In this document: positions 26,961-41,402 of the stretch, in pieces
How the letters are laid out: every line of letters starts with the position of its first letter
How positions within the stretch are numbered: position 1 is the stretch's first letter
Assembly: GCA_903813345.2 (NCBI GenBank)
Contig: CAIIXF020000502.1
Location: 1-64,000 of the forward strand
DNA length: 64,000 bases
Origin: Owenia fusiformis
Lineage: Eukaryota > Annelida > Polychaeta > Sabellida > Oweniidae
Direction of reading: 5' to 3'
Program-made: the position numbers and the translations under genes
Notes under the pieces: model-generated
Told to the model about the DNA's origin: nothing
The model's database searches: none
The model's input: only the letters and a program-made list of their open reading frames with translations

Positions 26961-28280
26961 TCACATGTGAAAGTGACCAAAATTTTTTAAAACTACAGAA
27001 TCGCCCAGAATTGAAGTTTATTAGTGTGAAACATATTTTGGACGGAGGCAAAAAGGGGAATTTTCATGAACAAATTTAATGTTTTTGCTGAATCAGCAGT
27101 TTTTCGCTTTTTACCCCCAAAACCACTGATTTTGACGATATTTGGCTACAATTTTGTCCTTAGTGACCCCTAAATGTCATTTGTTGTCGTAAATGGGGAA
27201 GCCAACGAGTTGCTATTCATCATAAAGATTGAATTTTCCATCTTATGGTTTCCAGTATAGAAAGAAGGTACATATCGGGGTGCAGTCAGAAATTGGTGAG
27301 TTAAGTGTCAATTTTTGATGTATTTGTTCACTCTGAATGACTACATTCGAGCTAAAAATATCTCAAAAGTCCCAATTCTCTAGGCCAGAGTCAAAACTGA
27401 TCAAATTTGTCATCATTTTTCAAATCAGGAGGTTGTTGAATGGAATAAAGTATGAAAAAGTGATGATTTTAGTAAGATTTTGCCAAAAAGTGGCCCAATT
27501 TGTCCAATTTTCTGGTTCACGGTTCAGTGATTTTGGCTAAAAATCGCAATATGCAATAAAATACTCAATTTCTTGACACGATACTGAAAAATGTCACCAT
27601 CAGGCAGTGGATTTCATGATGTAAATGAAAAACTAGTCAAATTTAAAGGAAACCATTGGGTTCTTGGAAAAATGACCCCAGGGGTAATGAAGTAGCCATA
27701 TTTTTCATAATTGCTGTCAGAATATTCTTAAACTGCACAAAACTACTTGAAAAACTCTAGTAAATTGGAAAACGCAATTTAAAGCAGAAATCATCCAACC
27801 ATGTGGCTATTAGGCCAAAATGCCCTAATACGTCACTTCCGCTGAATAGAAAAAGTAGTATTCAAAATAAATGTAGTCCCAACACAATTGTGATCATGAC
27901 GAGTCAGTAAGCTAGTATGTAGGCACAGTTGTAATCTTTTTGCAATGGCAACATGCCATTTCTTCTGAAAATGCGTTTATTTGGGTTATCTGAAGGAAAA
28001 TTTCGAGTCAAGTGGCGTATTAATTTTGCCTTCATTTTTGTGAATTTCAATTTGTGTCTGCAGAGAGAGGGGGTAGTGTCACAATTGACCAATTATTTCA
28101 AAAAGTAGATGATTGGCCCCTATTGAGTTTAGTGTCAAGATGTAGCTTAGACATAGCTTTAGAACCTCAGATAGGCCAGTGAGGCCACATAATCCATAAC
28201 TCGAGATAAAAAGTCAGGCGTTTGCCCTTTTGCCCATTGACTAGTATGGTGACGTGAATTAGGGCAGTTTTGCCTATTAG
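26961..28280 (+). repeat. Unit 22, long, 1,320 bp
   Basis: Element at 27814-28273. Block B alleles; a CT is lost near 26995 (ACTACAGAA). Confidence 0.94.
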
Positions 28281-29602
28281 TCACATGTGAAAGTGACCAA
28301 AATTTTTTAAAACTACTCAGAATCGCCCAGAATTGAAGTTTATTAGTGTGAAACATATTTTGGACGGAGGCAAAAAGGGGAATTTTCATGAACAAATTTA
28401 ATGTTTTTGCTGAATCAGCAGTTTTCGCTTTTTACCCCCAAAACCACTGATTTTGACGATATTTGGCTACAATTTTGTCCTTAGTGACCCCTAAATGTCA
28501 TTTGTTGTCGTAAATGGGAAGCCAACGAGTTGCTATTCATCATAAAGATTGAATTTTCCATCTTATGGTTTCCAGTATAGAAAGAAGGTACATATCGGGG
28601 GTGCAGTCAGAAATTGGTGAGTTAAGTGTCAATTTTTGATGTATTTGTTCACTCTGAATGACTACATTCGAGCTAAAAAATATCTCAAAAGTCCCAATTC
28701 TCTAGGCCAGAGTCAAAACTGATCAAATTTGTCATCATTTTTCAAATCAGGAGGTTGTTGAATGGAATAAAGTATGAAAAAGTGATGATTTTAGTAAGAT
28801 TTTGCCAAAAAGTGGGCCAAATTTGTCCAATTTTCTGGTTCACGGTTCAGTGATTTTGGCTAAAAATCGCAATATGCAATAAAATACTCAATTTCTTGAC
28901 ACGATACTGAAAAATGTCACCATCAGGCAGTGGATTTCATGATGTAAATGAAAAACTAGTCAAATTTAAAGGAAAACCATTGGGTTCTTGGAAAATGACC
29001 CCAGGGGTAATGAAGTAGCCATATTTTTCATAATTGCTGTCAGAATATTCTTAAACTGCACAAAACTACTTGAAAAACTCTAGTAAATTGGAAAAACGCA
29101 ATTAAAGCCAGAAATCATCCAACCATGTGGCTATTAGGCCAAAATGCCCTAATACGTCACTTCCGCTGAATAGAAAAAAGTAGTATTCAAAATAATGTAG
29201 TCCCAACACAATTGTGATCATGACGAGTCAGTAAGCTAGTATGTAGGCACAGTTGTAATCTTTTTGCAATGGCAACATGCCATTTCTTCTGAAAATGCGT
29301 TTATTTGGGTTATCTGAAGGAAAATTTCGAGTCAAGTGGCGTATTAATTTGCCTTCATTTTTGTGAATTTCAATTTGTGTCTGCAGAGAGGGGGTAGTGT
29401 CACAATTGACCAATTATTTCAAAAAGTAGATGATTGGCCCCTATTGAGTTTAGTGTCAAGATGTAGCTTAGACATAGCTTTAGAACCTCAGATAGGCCAG
29501 TGAGGCCACATAAATCCATAACTCGAGATAAAAAGTCAGGCGTTTGCCCTTTTGCCCATTGACTAGTATGGTGACGTGAATTAGGGCAGTTTTGCCTATT
29601 AG
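28281..29602 (+). repeat. Unit 23, long, 1,322 bp
   Basis: Element at 29138-29595, with a 2-bp loss in the GAGAGAG tract near 29387. Block B alleles. Confidence 0.94.
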
Positions 29603-30924
29603 TCACATGTGAAAGTGACCAAAATTTTTTAAAACTACTCAGAATCGCCCAGAATTGAAGTTTATTAGTGTGAAACATATTTTGGACGGAGGAAAAAGGG
29701 GAATTTTCATGAACAATTTAATGTTTTTGCTGAATCAGCAGTTTTCGCTTTTTACCCCAAAACCACTGATTTTGACGATATTTGGCTACAATTTTGTCCT
29801 TAGTGACCCCTAAATGTCATTTGTTGTCGTAAATGGGAAGCCAACGAGTTGCTATTCATCATAAAGATTGAATTTTCCATCTTATGGTTTCCAGTATAGA
29901 AAGAAGGTACATATCGGGGGTGCAGTCAGAAATTGGTGAGTTAAGTGTCAATTTTTGATGTATTTGTTCACTCTGAATGACTACATTCGAGCTAAAAAAT
30001 ATCTCAAAAGTCCCAATTCTCTAGGCCAGAGTCAAAACTGATCAATTTGTCATCATTTTTCAAATCAGGAGGTTGTTGAATGGAATAAAGTATGAAAAAG
30101 TGATGATTTTAGTAAGATTTTGCCAAAAAGTGGGCCAAATTTGTCCAATTTTCTGGTTCACGGTTCAGTGATTTTGGCTAAAAATCGCAATATGCAATAA
30201 AATACTCAATTTCTTGACACGATACTGAAAAATGTCACCATCAGGCAGTGGATTTCATGATGTAAATGAAAACTAGTCAAATTTAAAGGAAAACCATTGG
30301 GTTCTTGGAAAAATGACCCCAGGGGTAATGAAGTAGCCATATTTTTCATAATTGCTGTCAGAATATTCTTAAACTGCACAAAACTACTTGAAAAACTCTA
30401 GTAAATTGGAAAAACGCAATTTAAAGCCAGAAATCATCCAACCATGTGGCTATTAGGCCAAAATGCCCTAATACGTCACTTCCGCTGAATAGAAAAAAGT
30501 AGTATTCAAAAATAAATGTAGTCCCAACACAATTGTGATCATGACGAGTCAGTAAGCTAGTATGTAGGCACAGTTGTAATCTTTTTGCAATGGCAACATG
30601 CCATTTCTTCTGAAAATGCGTTTATTTGGGTTATCTGAAGGAAAATTTCGAGTCAAGTGGCGTATTAATTTTGCCTTCATTTTTGTGAATTTCAATTGTG
30701 TCTGCAGAGAGAGGGGTAGTGTCACAATTGACCAATTATTTCAAAAAGTAGATGATTGGCCCCTATTGAGTTTAGTGTCAAGATGTAGCTTAGACATAGC
30801 TTTAGAACCTCAGATAGGCCAGTGAGGCCACATAAATCCATAACTCGAGATAAAAAGTCAGGCGTTTGCCCTTTTGCCCATTGACTAGTATGGTGACGTG
30901 AATTAGGGCAGTTTTGCCTATTAG
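29603..30924 (+). repeat. Unit 24, long, 1,322 bp
   Basis: Element at 30457-30917. Block B alleles. Confidence 0.94.
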
Positions 30925-32249
30925 TCACATGTGAAAGTGACCAAAATTTTTTTAAACTACTCAGAATCGCCCAGAATTGAAGTTTATTAGTGTGAAACAT
31001 ATTTTGGACGGAGGCAAAAAGGGGAATTTTCATGAACAAATTTAATGTTTTTGCTGAATCAGCAGTTTTCGCTTTTTACCCCAAAAACCACTGATTTTGA
31101 CGATATTTGGCTACAATTTTGTCCTTAGTGACCCCTAAATGTCATTTGTTGTCGTAAATGGGAAGCCAACGAGTTGCTATTCATCATAAAGATTGAATTT
31201 TCCATCTTATGGTTTCCAGTATAGAAAGAAGGTACATATCGGGGGTGCAGTCAGAAATTGGTGAGTTAAGTGTCAATTTTTGATGTATTTGTTCACTCTG
31301 AATGACTACATTCGAGCTAAAAAATATCTCAAAAGTCCCAATTCTCTAGGCCAGAGTCAAAACTGATCAAATTTGTCATCATTTTTCAAATCAGAGGTTG
31401 TTGAATGGAATAAAGTATGAAAAAGTGATGATTTTAGTAAGATTTTGCCAAAAAGTGGGCCAAATTTGTCCAATTTTCTGGTTCACGGTTCAGTGATTTT
31501 GGCTAAAAATCGCAATATGCAATAAATACTCAATTTCTTGACACGATACTGAAAAATGTCACCATCAGGCAGTGGATTTCATGATGTAAATGAAAAACTA
31601 GTCAAATTAAAGGAAAACCATTGGGTTCTTGGAAAAATGACCCCAGGGGTAATGAAGTAGCCATATTTTTCATAATTGCTGTCAGAATATTCTTAAACTG
31701 CACAAAACTACTTGAAAAACTCTAGTAAATTGGAAAAACGCAATTTAAAGCCAGAAATCATCCAACCATGTGGCTATTAGGCCAAAATGCCCTAATACGT
31801 CACTTCCGCTGAATAGAAAAAAGTAGTATTCAAAAATAAATGTAGTCCCAACACAATTGTGATCATGACGAGTCAGTAAGCTAGTATGTAGGCACAGTTG
31901 TAATCTTTTTGCAATGGCAACATGCCATTTCTTCTGAAAATGCGTTTATTTGGGTTATCTGAAGGAAAATTTCGAGTCAAGTGGCGTATTAATTTTGCCT
32001 TCATTTTTGTGAATTTCAATTGTGTCTGCAGAGAGAGGGGGTAGTGTCACAATTGACCAATTATTTCAAAAAGTAGATGATTGGCCCCTATTGAGTTTAG
32101 TGTCAAGATGTAGCTTAGACATAGCTTTAGAACCTCAGATAGGCCAGTGAGGCCACATAAATCCATAACTCGAGATAAAAAGTCAGGCGTTTGCCCTTTT
32201 GCCCATTGACTAGTATGGTGACGTGAATTAGGGCAGTTTTGCCTATTAG
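30925..32249 (+). repeat. Unit 25, long, 1,325 bp
   Basis: Element at 31781-32242. Block B alleles. Next to a short unit. Confidence 0.94.
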
Positions 32250-33103
32250 TCACATGTGAAAGTGACCAAAATTTTTTAAAACTACTCAGAATCGCCCAGA
32301 ATTGAAGTTTATTAGTGTGAAACATATTTTGGACGGAGGCAAAAAGGGAATTTTCATGAACAAATTTAATGTTTTTGCTGAATCAGCAGTTTTCCGCTTT
32401 TTACCCCCCAAAACCACTGATTTTGACGATATTTGGCTACAATTTTGTCCTTAGTGACCCCTAAATGTCATTTGTTGTCGTAAATGGGGAAGCCAACGAG
32501 TTGCTATTCATCATAAAGATTGAATTTTCCATCTTATGTTTTCCAGTATAGAAAGAGGTACATATCGGGGGTGCAGTCAGAAATTGGTGAGTTAAGTGTC
32601 ATTTTTGATGTATTTGTTCACTCTGAATGACTACATTCGAGCTAAAAAATATCTCAAAAGTCCCAATTCTCTAGGCCAGAGTCAAAACTGATCAAATTTG
32701 TCATCATTTTTCAAATCAGGAGGTTGTTGAATGGAATAAAGTATGAAAAGTGATGATTTTTTTGTAAGATTTTTGCCAAAAAGTGGCCAAATTTGTCCAA
32801 TTTTCTGGTTCACGGTTCATGATTTTGGCTAAAAATCGCAATATGCAATAAAATACTCAATTTCTTGCACACGATACTGAAAAATGTCACCATCATGCAT
32901 GGCTTTCATGATGTAAATGGAAAACTAGTCCCATTTAAAGGAAACCTTGGGTTTCTTTGAAAAATGACCCCATGGGTAATGAATTAGCCATATTTTTCAT
33001 AATTTGCTGTCAGAATATCTTAAACTGCACAAAACTACTTGAAAACCTCTAGATTTGGCAAACGCAATTTAAATCCAGAATCATCCACCCTGTTGGCTAT
33101 TAT
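32250..33103 (+). repeat. Unit 26, short (empty site), 854 bp
   Basis: No element. The junction reads GGCTATTATTCCATGTGA, a degraded CTATTAG-TCACATGTGA. Distal alleles T,T. Differences are concentrated in its last 250 bases. Confidence 0.93.
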
Positions 33104-34422
33104 TCCATGTGAAAGTGACCAAAATTTTTTAAAACTACTCAGAATCGCCCAGAATTGAAGTTTATTAGTGTGAAACATATTTTGACGGAGGCAAAAAGGG
33201 GAATTTTCATGAACAATTTAATGTTTTTGCTGAATCAGCAGTTTTCGCTTTTTACCCCAAAACCACTGATTTTGACGATATTTGGCTACATTTTGTCCTT
33301 AGTGACCCCTAAATGTCATTTGTTGTCGTAAATGGGAAGCCAACGAGTTGCTATTCATCATAAAGATTGAATTTTCCATCTTATGGTTTCCAGTATAGAA
33401 AGAAGGTACATATCGGGGGTGCAGTCAGAAATTGGTGAGTTAAGTGTCAATTTTTGATGTATTTGTTCACTCTGAATGACTACATTCGAGCTAAAAATAT
33501 CTCAAAAGTCCCAATTCTCTAGGCCAGAGTCAAAACTGATCAAATTTGTCATCATTTTTCAAATCAGGAGGTTGTTGAATGGAATAAAGTATGAAAAAGT
33601 GATGATTTTAGTAAGATTTTGCCAAAAGTGGGCCAAATTTGTCCAATTTTCTGGTTCACGGTTCAGTGATTTTGGCTAAAAATCGCAATATGCAATAAAA
33701 TACTCAATTTCTTGACACGATACTGAAAAATGTCACCATCAGGCAGTGGATTTCATGATGTAAATGAAAAACTAGTCAAATTTAAAGGAAAACCATTGGG
33801 TTCTTGGAAAAATGACCCCAGGGGTAATGAAGTAGCCATATTTTTCATAATTGCTGTCAGAATATTCTTAAACTGCACAAAACTACTTGAAAACTCTAGT
33901 AAATTGGAAAAACGCAATTTAAAGCCAGAAATCATCCAACCATGTGGCTATTAGGCCAAAATGCCCTAATACGTCACTTCCGCTGAATAGAAAAAAGTAG
34001 TATTCAAAAATAAATGTAGTCCCAACACAATTGTGATCATGACGAGTCAGTAAGCTAGTATGTAGGCACAGTTGTAATCTTTTTGCAATGGCAACATGCC
34101 ATTTCTTCTGAAATGCGTTTATTTGGTTATCTGAAGGAAAATTTCGAGTCAAGTGGCGTATTAATTTTGCCTTCATTTTTGTGAATTTCAATTTGTGTCT
34201 GCAGAGAGAGGGGGTAGTGTCACAATTGACCAATTATTTCAAAAAGTAGATGATTGGCCCCTATTGAGTTTAGTGTCAAGATGTAGCTTAGACATAGCTT
34301 TAGAACCTCAGATAGGCCAGTGAGGCCACATAAATCCATAACTCGAGATAAAAAGTCAGGCGTTTGCCCTTTTGCCCATTGACTAGTATGGTGACGTGAA
34401 TTAGGGCAGTTTTGCCTATTAG
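33104..34422 (+). repeat. Unit 27, long, 1,319 bp
   Basis: Element at 33955-34415. Starts TCCATGTGA like unit 12. Block B alleles. Confidence 0.94.
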
Positions 34423-35270
34423 TCACATGTGAAAGTGACCAATTTTTTAAAACTACTCAGAATCGCCCAGAATTGAAGTTTATTAGTGTGAAACATATTT
34501 TGGACGGAGGCAAAAAGGGGAATTTTCATGAACAAATTAATGTTTTTGCTGAATCAGCAGTTTTCGCTTTTTACCCCCAAAACCACTGATTTTGACGATA
34601 TTTGGCTACAATTTTGTCCTTAGTGACCCCTAAATGTCATTTGTTGTCGTAAATGGGGAAGCCAACGAGTTGCTATTCATCATAAAGATTGAATTTTCCA
34701 TCTTATGGTTTCCAGTATAGAAAGAAGGTACATATCGGGGTGCAGTCAGAAATTGGTGAGTTAAGTGTCAATTTTTGATGTATTTGTTCACTCTGAATGA
34801 CTACATTCGAGCTAAAAAATATCTCAAAAGTCCCAATTCTCTAGGCCAGAGTCAAAACTGATCAAATTTGTCATCATTTTTCAAATCAGGAGGTTGTTGA
34901 ATGGAATAAAGTATGAAAAAGTGATGATTTTGTAAGATTTGCCAAAAATGGGCCAAATTTGTCCAATTTTCTGGTTCACGGTTCAGTGATTTTGGCTAAA
35001 AATCGCAATATGCAATAAAATACTCAATTTCTTGACACGATACTGAAAATGTCACCATCAGCAGTGGATTTCATGATGTAAATGAAAACTAGTCAATTAA
35101 GGAAAACCATTGGGTTCTTTGAAAAATGACCCCAGGGGGTAAATGAAGTAGCCATATTTTTTCATAATTGCTGTCAGAATATTTCTTAACTGCACAAAAC
35201 TACTTGAAAACTCTAAGTTAAATTGGAAAACGCAATTTAAAGCCAGAATCATCCAACATGTTGCTATTAG
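34423..35270 (+). repeat. Unit 28, short (empty site), 848 bp
   Basis: No element. It ends TTGCTATTAG followed by TCCACATGTAAG. Distal alleles T,T although both neighbours are A,G. Confidence 0.93.
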
Positions 35271-36595
35271 TCCACATGTAAGTGACCAAAATTTTTAAAA
35301 CTACTCAGAATCGCCCAGAATTGAAGTTTATTAGTGTGAAACATATTTTGACGGAGGCAAAAAGGGGAATTTTCATGAACAAATTTAATGTTTTTGCTGA
35401 ATCAGCAGTTTTCGCTTTTTACCCCCCAAACCACTGATTTTGACGATATTTGGCTACAATTTTGTCCTTAGTGACCCCTAAATGTCATTTGTTGTCGTAA
35501 ATGGGAAGCCAACGAGTTGCTATTCATCATAAAGATTGAATTTTCCATCTTATGGTTTCCAGTATAGAAAAGAAGGTACATATCGGGGGTGCAGTCAGAA
35601 ATTGGTGAGTTAAGTGTCAATTTTTGATGTATTTGTTCACTCTGAATGACTACATTCGAGCTAAAAAATATCTCAAAAGTCCCAATTCTCTAGGCCAGAG
35701 TCAAAACTGATCAAATTTGTCATCATTTTTCAAATCAGGAGGTTGTTGAATGGAATAAAGTATGAAAAAGTGATGATTTTAGTAAGATTTTGCCAAAAAG
35801 TGGGCCAAATTTGTCCAATTTTCTGGTTCACGGTTCAGTGATTTTGGCTAAAAATCGCAATATGCAATAAAATACTCAATTTCTTGACACGATACTGAAA
35901 AATGTCACCATCAGGCAGTGGATTTCATGATGTAAATGAAAAACTAGTCAAATTTAAAGGAAAACCATTGGGTTCTTGGAAAAATGACCCAGGGGTAATG
36001 AAGTAGCCATATTTTTCATAATTGCTGTCAGAATATTCTTAAACTGCACAAAACTACTTGAAAAACTCTAGTAAATTGGAAAAACGCAATTTAAAGCCAG
36101 AAATCATCCAACCATGTGGCTATTAGGCCAAAATGCCCTAATACGTCACTTCCGCTGAATAGAAAAAAGTAGTATTCAAAATAAATGTAGTCCCAACACA
36201 ATTGTGATCATGACGAGTCAGTAAGCTAGTATGTAGGCACAGTTGTAATCTTTTTGCAATGGCAACATGCCATTTCTTCTGAAAATGCGTTTATTTGGGT
36301 TATCTGAAGGAAAATTTCGAGTCAAGTGGCGTATTAATTTTGCCTTCATTTTTGTGAATTTCAATTTGTGTCTGCAGAGAGAGGGGGTAGTGTCACAATT
36401 GACCAATTATTTCAAAAAGTAGATGATTGGCCCCTATTGAGTTTAGTGTCAAGATGTAGCTTAGACATAGCTTTAGAACCTCAGATAGGCCAGTGAGGCC
36501 ACATAAATCCATAACTCGAGATAAAAAGTCAGGCGTTTGCCCTTTTGCCCATTGACTAGTATGGTGACGTGAATTAGGGCAGTTTTGCCTATTAG
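35271..36595 (+). repeat. Unit 29, long, 1,325 bp
   Basis: Element at 36127-36588. Starts TCCACATGTAAG, a broken palindrome private to this boundary. Block B alleles. Confidence 0.94.
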
Positions 36596-37910
36596 TCACA
36601 TGTGAAAGTGACCAAAATTTTTTAAAACTACTCAGAATCGCCCAGAATTGAAGTTTATTAGTGTGAAACATATTTTGGACGGAGGCAAAAAGGGAATTTT
36701 CATGAACAAATTTAATGTTTTTGCTGAATCAGCAGTTTTCGCTTTTTACCCCCAAAACCACTGATTTTGACGATATTTGGCTACAATTTTGTCCTTAGTG
36801 ACCCCTAAATGTCATTTGTTGTCGTAAATGGGAAGCCAACGAGTTGCTATTCATCATAAAGATTGAATTTTCCATCTTATGGTTTCCAGTATAGAAAGAA
36901 GGTACATATCGGGGTGCAGTCAGAAATTGGTGAGTTAAGTGTCAATTTTTGATGTATTTGTTCACTCTGAATGACTACATTCGAGCTAAAAAATATCTCA
37001 AAAGTCCCAATTCTCTAGGCCAGAGTCAAAACTGATCAAATTTGTCATCATTTTTCAAATCAGGAGGTTGTTGAATGGAATAAAGTATGAAAAAGTGATG
37101 ATTTTAGTAAGATTTTGCCAAAAAGTGGGCCAAATTTGTCCAATTTTCTGGTTCACGGTTCAGTGATTTTGGCTAAAAATCGCAATATGCAATAAAATAC
37201 TCAATTTCTTGACATACTGAAAATGTCACCATCAGGCAGTGGATTTCATGATGTAAATGAAAAACTAGTCAAATTAAAGAAAACCATTGGGTTCTTGGAA
37301 AAATGACCCCAGGGGTAATGAAGTAGCCATATTTTTCATAATTGCTGTCAGAATATTCTTAAACTGCACAAAACTACTTGAAAAACTCTAGTAAATTGGA
37401 AAAACGCAATTTAAAGCCAGAAATCATCCAACCATGTGGCTATTAGGCCAAATGCCCTAATACGTCACTTCCGCTGAATAGAAAAAGTAGTATTCAAAAT
37501 AAATGTAGTCCCAACACAATTGTGATCATGACGAGTCAGTAAGCTAGTATGTAGGCACAGTTGTATCTTTTTGCAATGGCAACATGCCATTTCTTCTGAA
37601 AATGCGTTTATTTGGGTTATCTGAAGGAAAATTTCGAGTCAAGTGGCGTATTAATTTTGCCTTCATTTTTGTGAATTTCAATTTGTGTCTGCAGAGAGAG
37701 GGGTAGTGTCACAATTGACCAATTATTTCAAAAGTAGATGATTGGCCCCTATTGAGTTTAGTGTCAAGATGTAGCTTAGACATAGCTTTAGAACCTCAGA
37801 TAGGCCAGTGAGGCCACATAAATCCATAACTCGAGATAAAAAGTCAGGCGTTTGCCCTTTTGCCCATTGACTAGTATGGTGACGTGAATTAGGGCAGTTT
37901 TGCCTATTAG
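36596..37910 (+). repeat. Unit 30, long, 1,315 bp
   Basis: Element at 37447-37903. Loses ACG in TTGACACGATACTG near 37214. Block B alleles. Confidence 0.94.
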
Positions 37911-38760
37911 TCACATGTGAAAGTGACCAAAATTTTTTAAACTACTCAGAATCGCCCAGAATTGAAGTTTATTAGTGTGAAACATATTTTGGACGGAGGC
38001 AAAAAGGGGAATTTTCATGAACAAATTTAATGTTTTTGCTGAATCAGCAGTTTTCGCTTTTTACCCCCAAACCACTGATTTTGACGATATTTGGCTACAA
38101 TTTTGTCCTTAGTGACCCCTAAATGTCATTTGTTGTCGTAAATGGGGAAGCCAACGAGTTGCTATTCATCATAAAGATTGAATTTTCCATCTTATGGTTT
38201 CCAGTATAGAAAGAAGGTACATATCGGGGGTGCAGTCAGAAATTGGTGAGTTAAGTGTCATTTTTGATGTATTTGTTCACTCTGAATGACTACATTCGAG
38301 CTAAAAATATCTCAAAAGTCCCAATTCTCTAGGCCAGAGTCAAACTGATCAATTTGTCATCATTTTTCAAATCAGGAGGTTGTTGAATGGAATAAAGTAT
38401 GAAAAAGTGATGATTTTTGTAAGATTTTGCCAAAAAGTGGGCCAAATTTGTCCAATTTTCTGGTTCACGGTTCAGTGATTTTGGCTAAAAATCGCAATAT
38501 GCAATAAAATACTCAATTTCTTGACACGATACTGAAAAATGTCACCATCAGGCAGTGGATTTCATGATGTAAATGAAAAACTAGTCAAATTTAAAGGAAA
38601 ACCATTGGGTTCTTTGAAAAATGACCCAGGGGTAATGAAGTAGCCATATTTTTCATAATTGCTGTCAGAATATTCTTAAACTGCACAAAACTACTTGAAA
38701 AACTCTAGTAAATTGGAAAAACGCAATTAAACAGAAATCATCCCAACAATGTGCTATTAG
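37911..38760 (+). repeat. Unit 31, short (empty site), 850 bp
   Basis: No element; GTGCTATTAG joins TCACATGTGA directly. Distal alleles T,T between A,G neighbours. Confidence 0.94.
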
Positions 38761-40076
38761 TCACATGTGAAGTGACCAAAATTTTTTTAAAACTACTCAG
38801 AATCGCCAGAATTGAAGTTTATTATGTGAAACATATTTTGGACGGAGGCAAAAAGGGGAATTTTCATGACAAATTTAATGTTTTTGCTGAATCAGCAGTT
38901 TTCGCTTTTTACCCCCAAAACCACTGATTTTGACGATATTTGGCTACAATTGTCCTCTGACCCAAATGTCATTTGTTGTCGTAATGGGGAAGCCAACGAG
39001 TTGCTATTCATCATAAAGATTGAATTTTCCATCTTATGGTTTCCAGTATAGAAAGAAGGTACATATCGGGGGTGCAGTCAGAAATTGGTGAGTTAAGTGT
39101 CAATTTTTGATGTATTTGTTCACTCTGAATGACTACATTCGAGCTAAAAAATATCTCAAAAGTCCCAATTCTCTAGGCCAGAGTCAAAACTGATCAAATT
39201 TGTCATCATTTTTCAAATCAGGAGGTTGTTGAATGGAATAAAGTATGAAAAAGTGATGATTTTAGTAAGATTTTGCCAAAAAGTGGGCCAAATTTGTCCA
39301 ATTTTCTGGTTCACGGTTCAGTGATTTTGGCTAAAAATCGCAATATGCAATAAAATACTCAATTTCTTGACACGATACTGAAAAATGTCACCATCAGGCA
39401 GTGGATTTCATGATGTAAATGAAAAACTAGTCAAATTTAAAGGAAAACCATTGGGTTCTTGGAAAAATGACCCCAGGGTAATGAAGTAGCCATATTTTTC
39501 ATAATTGCTGTCAGAATATTCTTAAACTGCACAAAACTACTTGAAAAACTCTAGTAAATTGGAAAAACGCAATTTAAAGCCAGAAATCATCCAACCATGT
39601 GGCTATTAGGCCAAAATGCCCTAATACGTCACTTCCGCTGAATAGAAAAAGTAGTATTCAAAATAAATGTAGTCCCAACACAATTGTGATCATGACGAGT
39701 CAGTAAGCTAGTATGTAGGCACAGTTGTAATCTTTTTGCAATGGCAACATGCCATTTCTTCTGAAAATGCGTTTATTTGGGTTATCTGAAGGAAAATTTC
39801 GAGTCAAGTGGCGTATTAATTTTGCCTTCATTTTTGTGAATTTCAATTTGTGTCTGCAGAGAGAGGGGTAGTGTCACAATTGACCAATTATTTCAAAAAG
39901 TAGATGATTGGCCCCTATTGAGTTTAGTGTCAAGATGTAGCTTAGACATAGCTTTAGAACCTCAGATAGGCCAGTGAGGCCACATAAATCCATAACTCGA
40001 GATAAAAAGTCAGGCGTTTGCCCTTTTGCCCATTGACTAGTATGGTGACGTGAATTAGGGCAGTTTTGCCTATTAG
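38761..40076 (+). repeat. Unit 32, long, 1,316 bp
   Basis: Element at 39610-40069. Small losses cluster near 38806-38990, just after the preceding short unit; the rest matches block B. Confidence 0.94.
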
Positions 40077-41402
40077 TCACATGTGAAAGTGACCAAAATT
40101 TTTTAAACTACTCAGAATCGCCCAGAATTGAAGTTTATTAGTGTGAAACATATTTTGGACGGAGGCAAAAAGGGGAATTTTCATGAACAAATTTAATGTT
40201 TTTGCTGAATCAGCAGTTTTCGCTTTTTACCCCAAAAACCACTGATTTTGACGATATTTGGCTACAATTTGTCCTTAGTGACCCCTAAATGTCATTTGTT
40301 GTCGTAAATGGGGAAGCCAACGAGTTGCTATTCATCATAAAGATTGAATTTTCCATCTTATGGTTTCCAGTATAGAAAGAAGGTACATATCGGGGGTGCA
40401 GTCAGAAATTGGTGAGTTAAGTGTCAATTTTGATGTATTTGTTCACTCTGAATGACTACATTCGAGCTAAAAAATATCTCAAAAGTCCCAATTCTCTAGG
40501 CCAGAGTCAAAACTGATCAAATTTGTCATCATTTTTCAAATCAGGAGGTTGTTGAATGGAATAAAGTATGAAAAAGTGATGATTTTAGTAAGATTTTGCC
40601 AAAAAGTGGGCCAAATTTGTCCAATTTTCTGGTTCACGGTTCAGTGATTTTGGCTAAAAATCGCAATATGCAATAAAATACTCAATTTCTTGACACGATA
40701 CTGAAAAATGTCACCATCAGGCAGTGGATTTCATGATGTAAATGAAAAACTAGTCAAATTTAAAGGAAAACCATTGGGTTCTTGGAAAAATGACCCCAGG
40801 GGTAATGAAGTAGCCATATTTTTCATAATTGCTGTCAGAATATTCTTAAACTGCACAAAACTACTTGAAAAACTCTAGTAAATTGGAAAAACGCAATTTA
40901 AAGCCAGAAATCATCCAACCATGTGGCTATTAGGCCAAAATGCCCTAATACGTCACTTCCGCTGAATAGAAAAAAGTAGTATTCAAAAATAAATGTAGTC
41001 CCAACACAATTGTGATCATGACGAGTCAGTAAGCTAGTATGTAGGCACAGTTGTAATCTTTTTGCAATGGCAACATGCCATTTCTTCTGAAAATGCGTTT
41101 ATTGGGTTATCTGAAGGAAAATTTCGAGTCAAGTGGCGTATTAATTTTGCCTTCATTTTTGTGAATTTCAATTTGTGTCTGCAGAGAGAGGGGGTAGTGT
41201 CACAATTGACCAATTATTTCAAAAAGTAGATGATTGGCCCCTATTGAGTTTAGTGTCAAGATGTAGCTTAGACATAGCTTTAGAACCTCAGATAGGCCAG
41301 TGAGGCCACATAAATCCATAACTCGAGATAAAAAGTCAGGCGTTTGCCCTTTTGCCCATTGACTAGTATGGTGACGTGAATTAGGGCAGTTTTGCCTATT
41401 AG
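40077..41402 (+). repeat. Unit 33, long, 1,326 bp
   Basis: Element at 40934-41395. Block B alleles, close to the block consensus. Confidence 0.95.

Noticed and set aside
33476-33679. 67-codon plus-strand frame in the core (also at 1848, 7094, 23374, 27337)
   Set aside because: It exists only where an A run (CTAAAAAATATC) is one base short. In the homogeneous units the frame meets a stop after about 15 codons.
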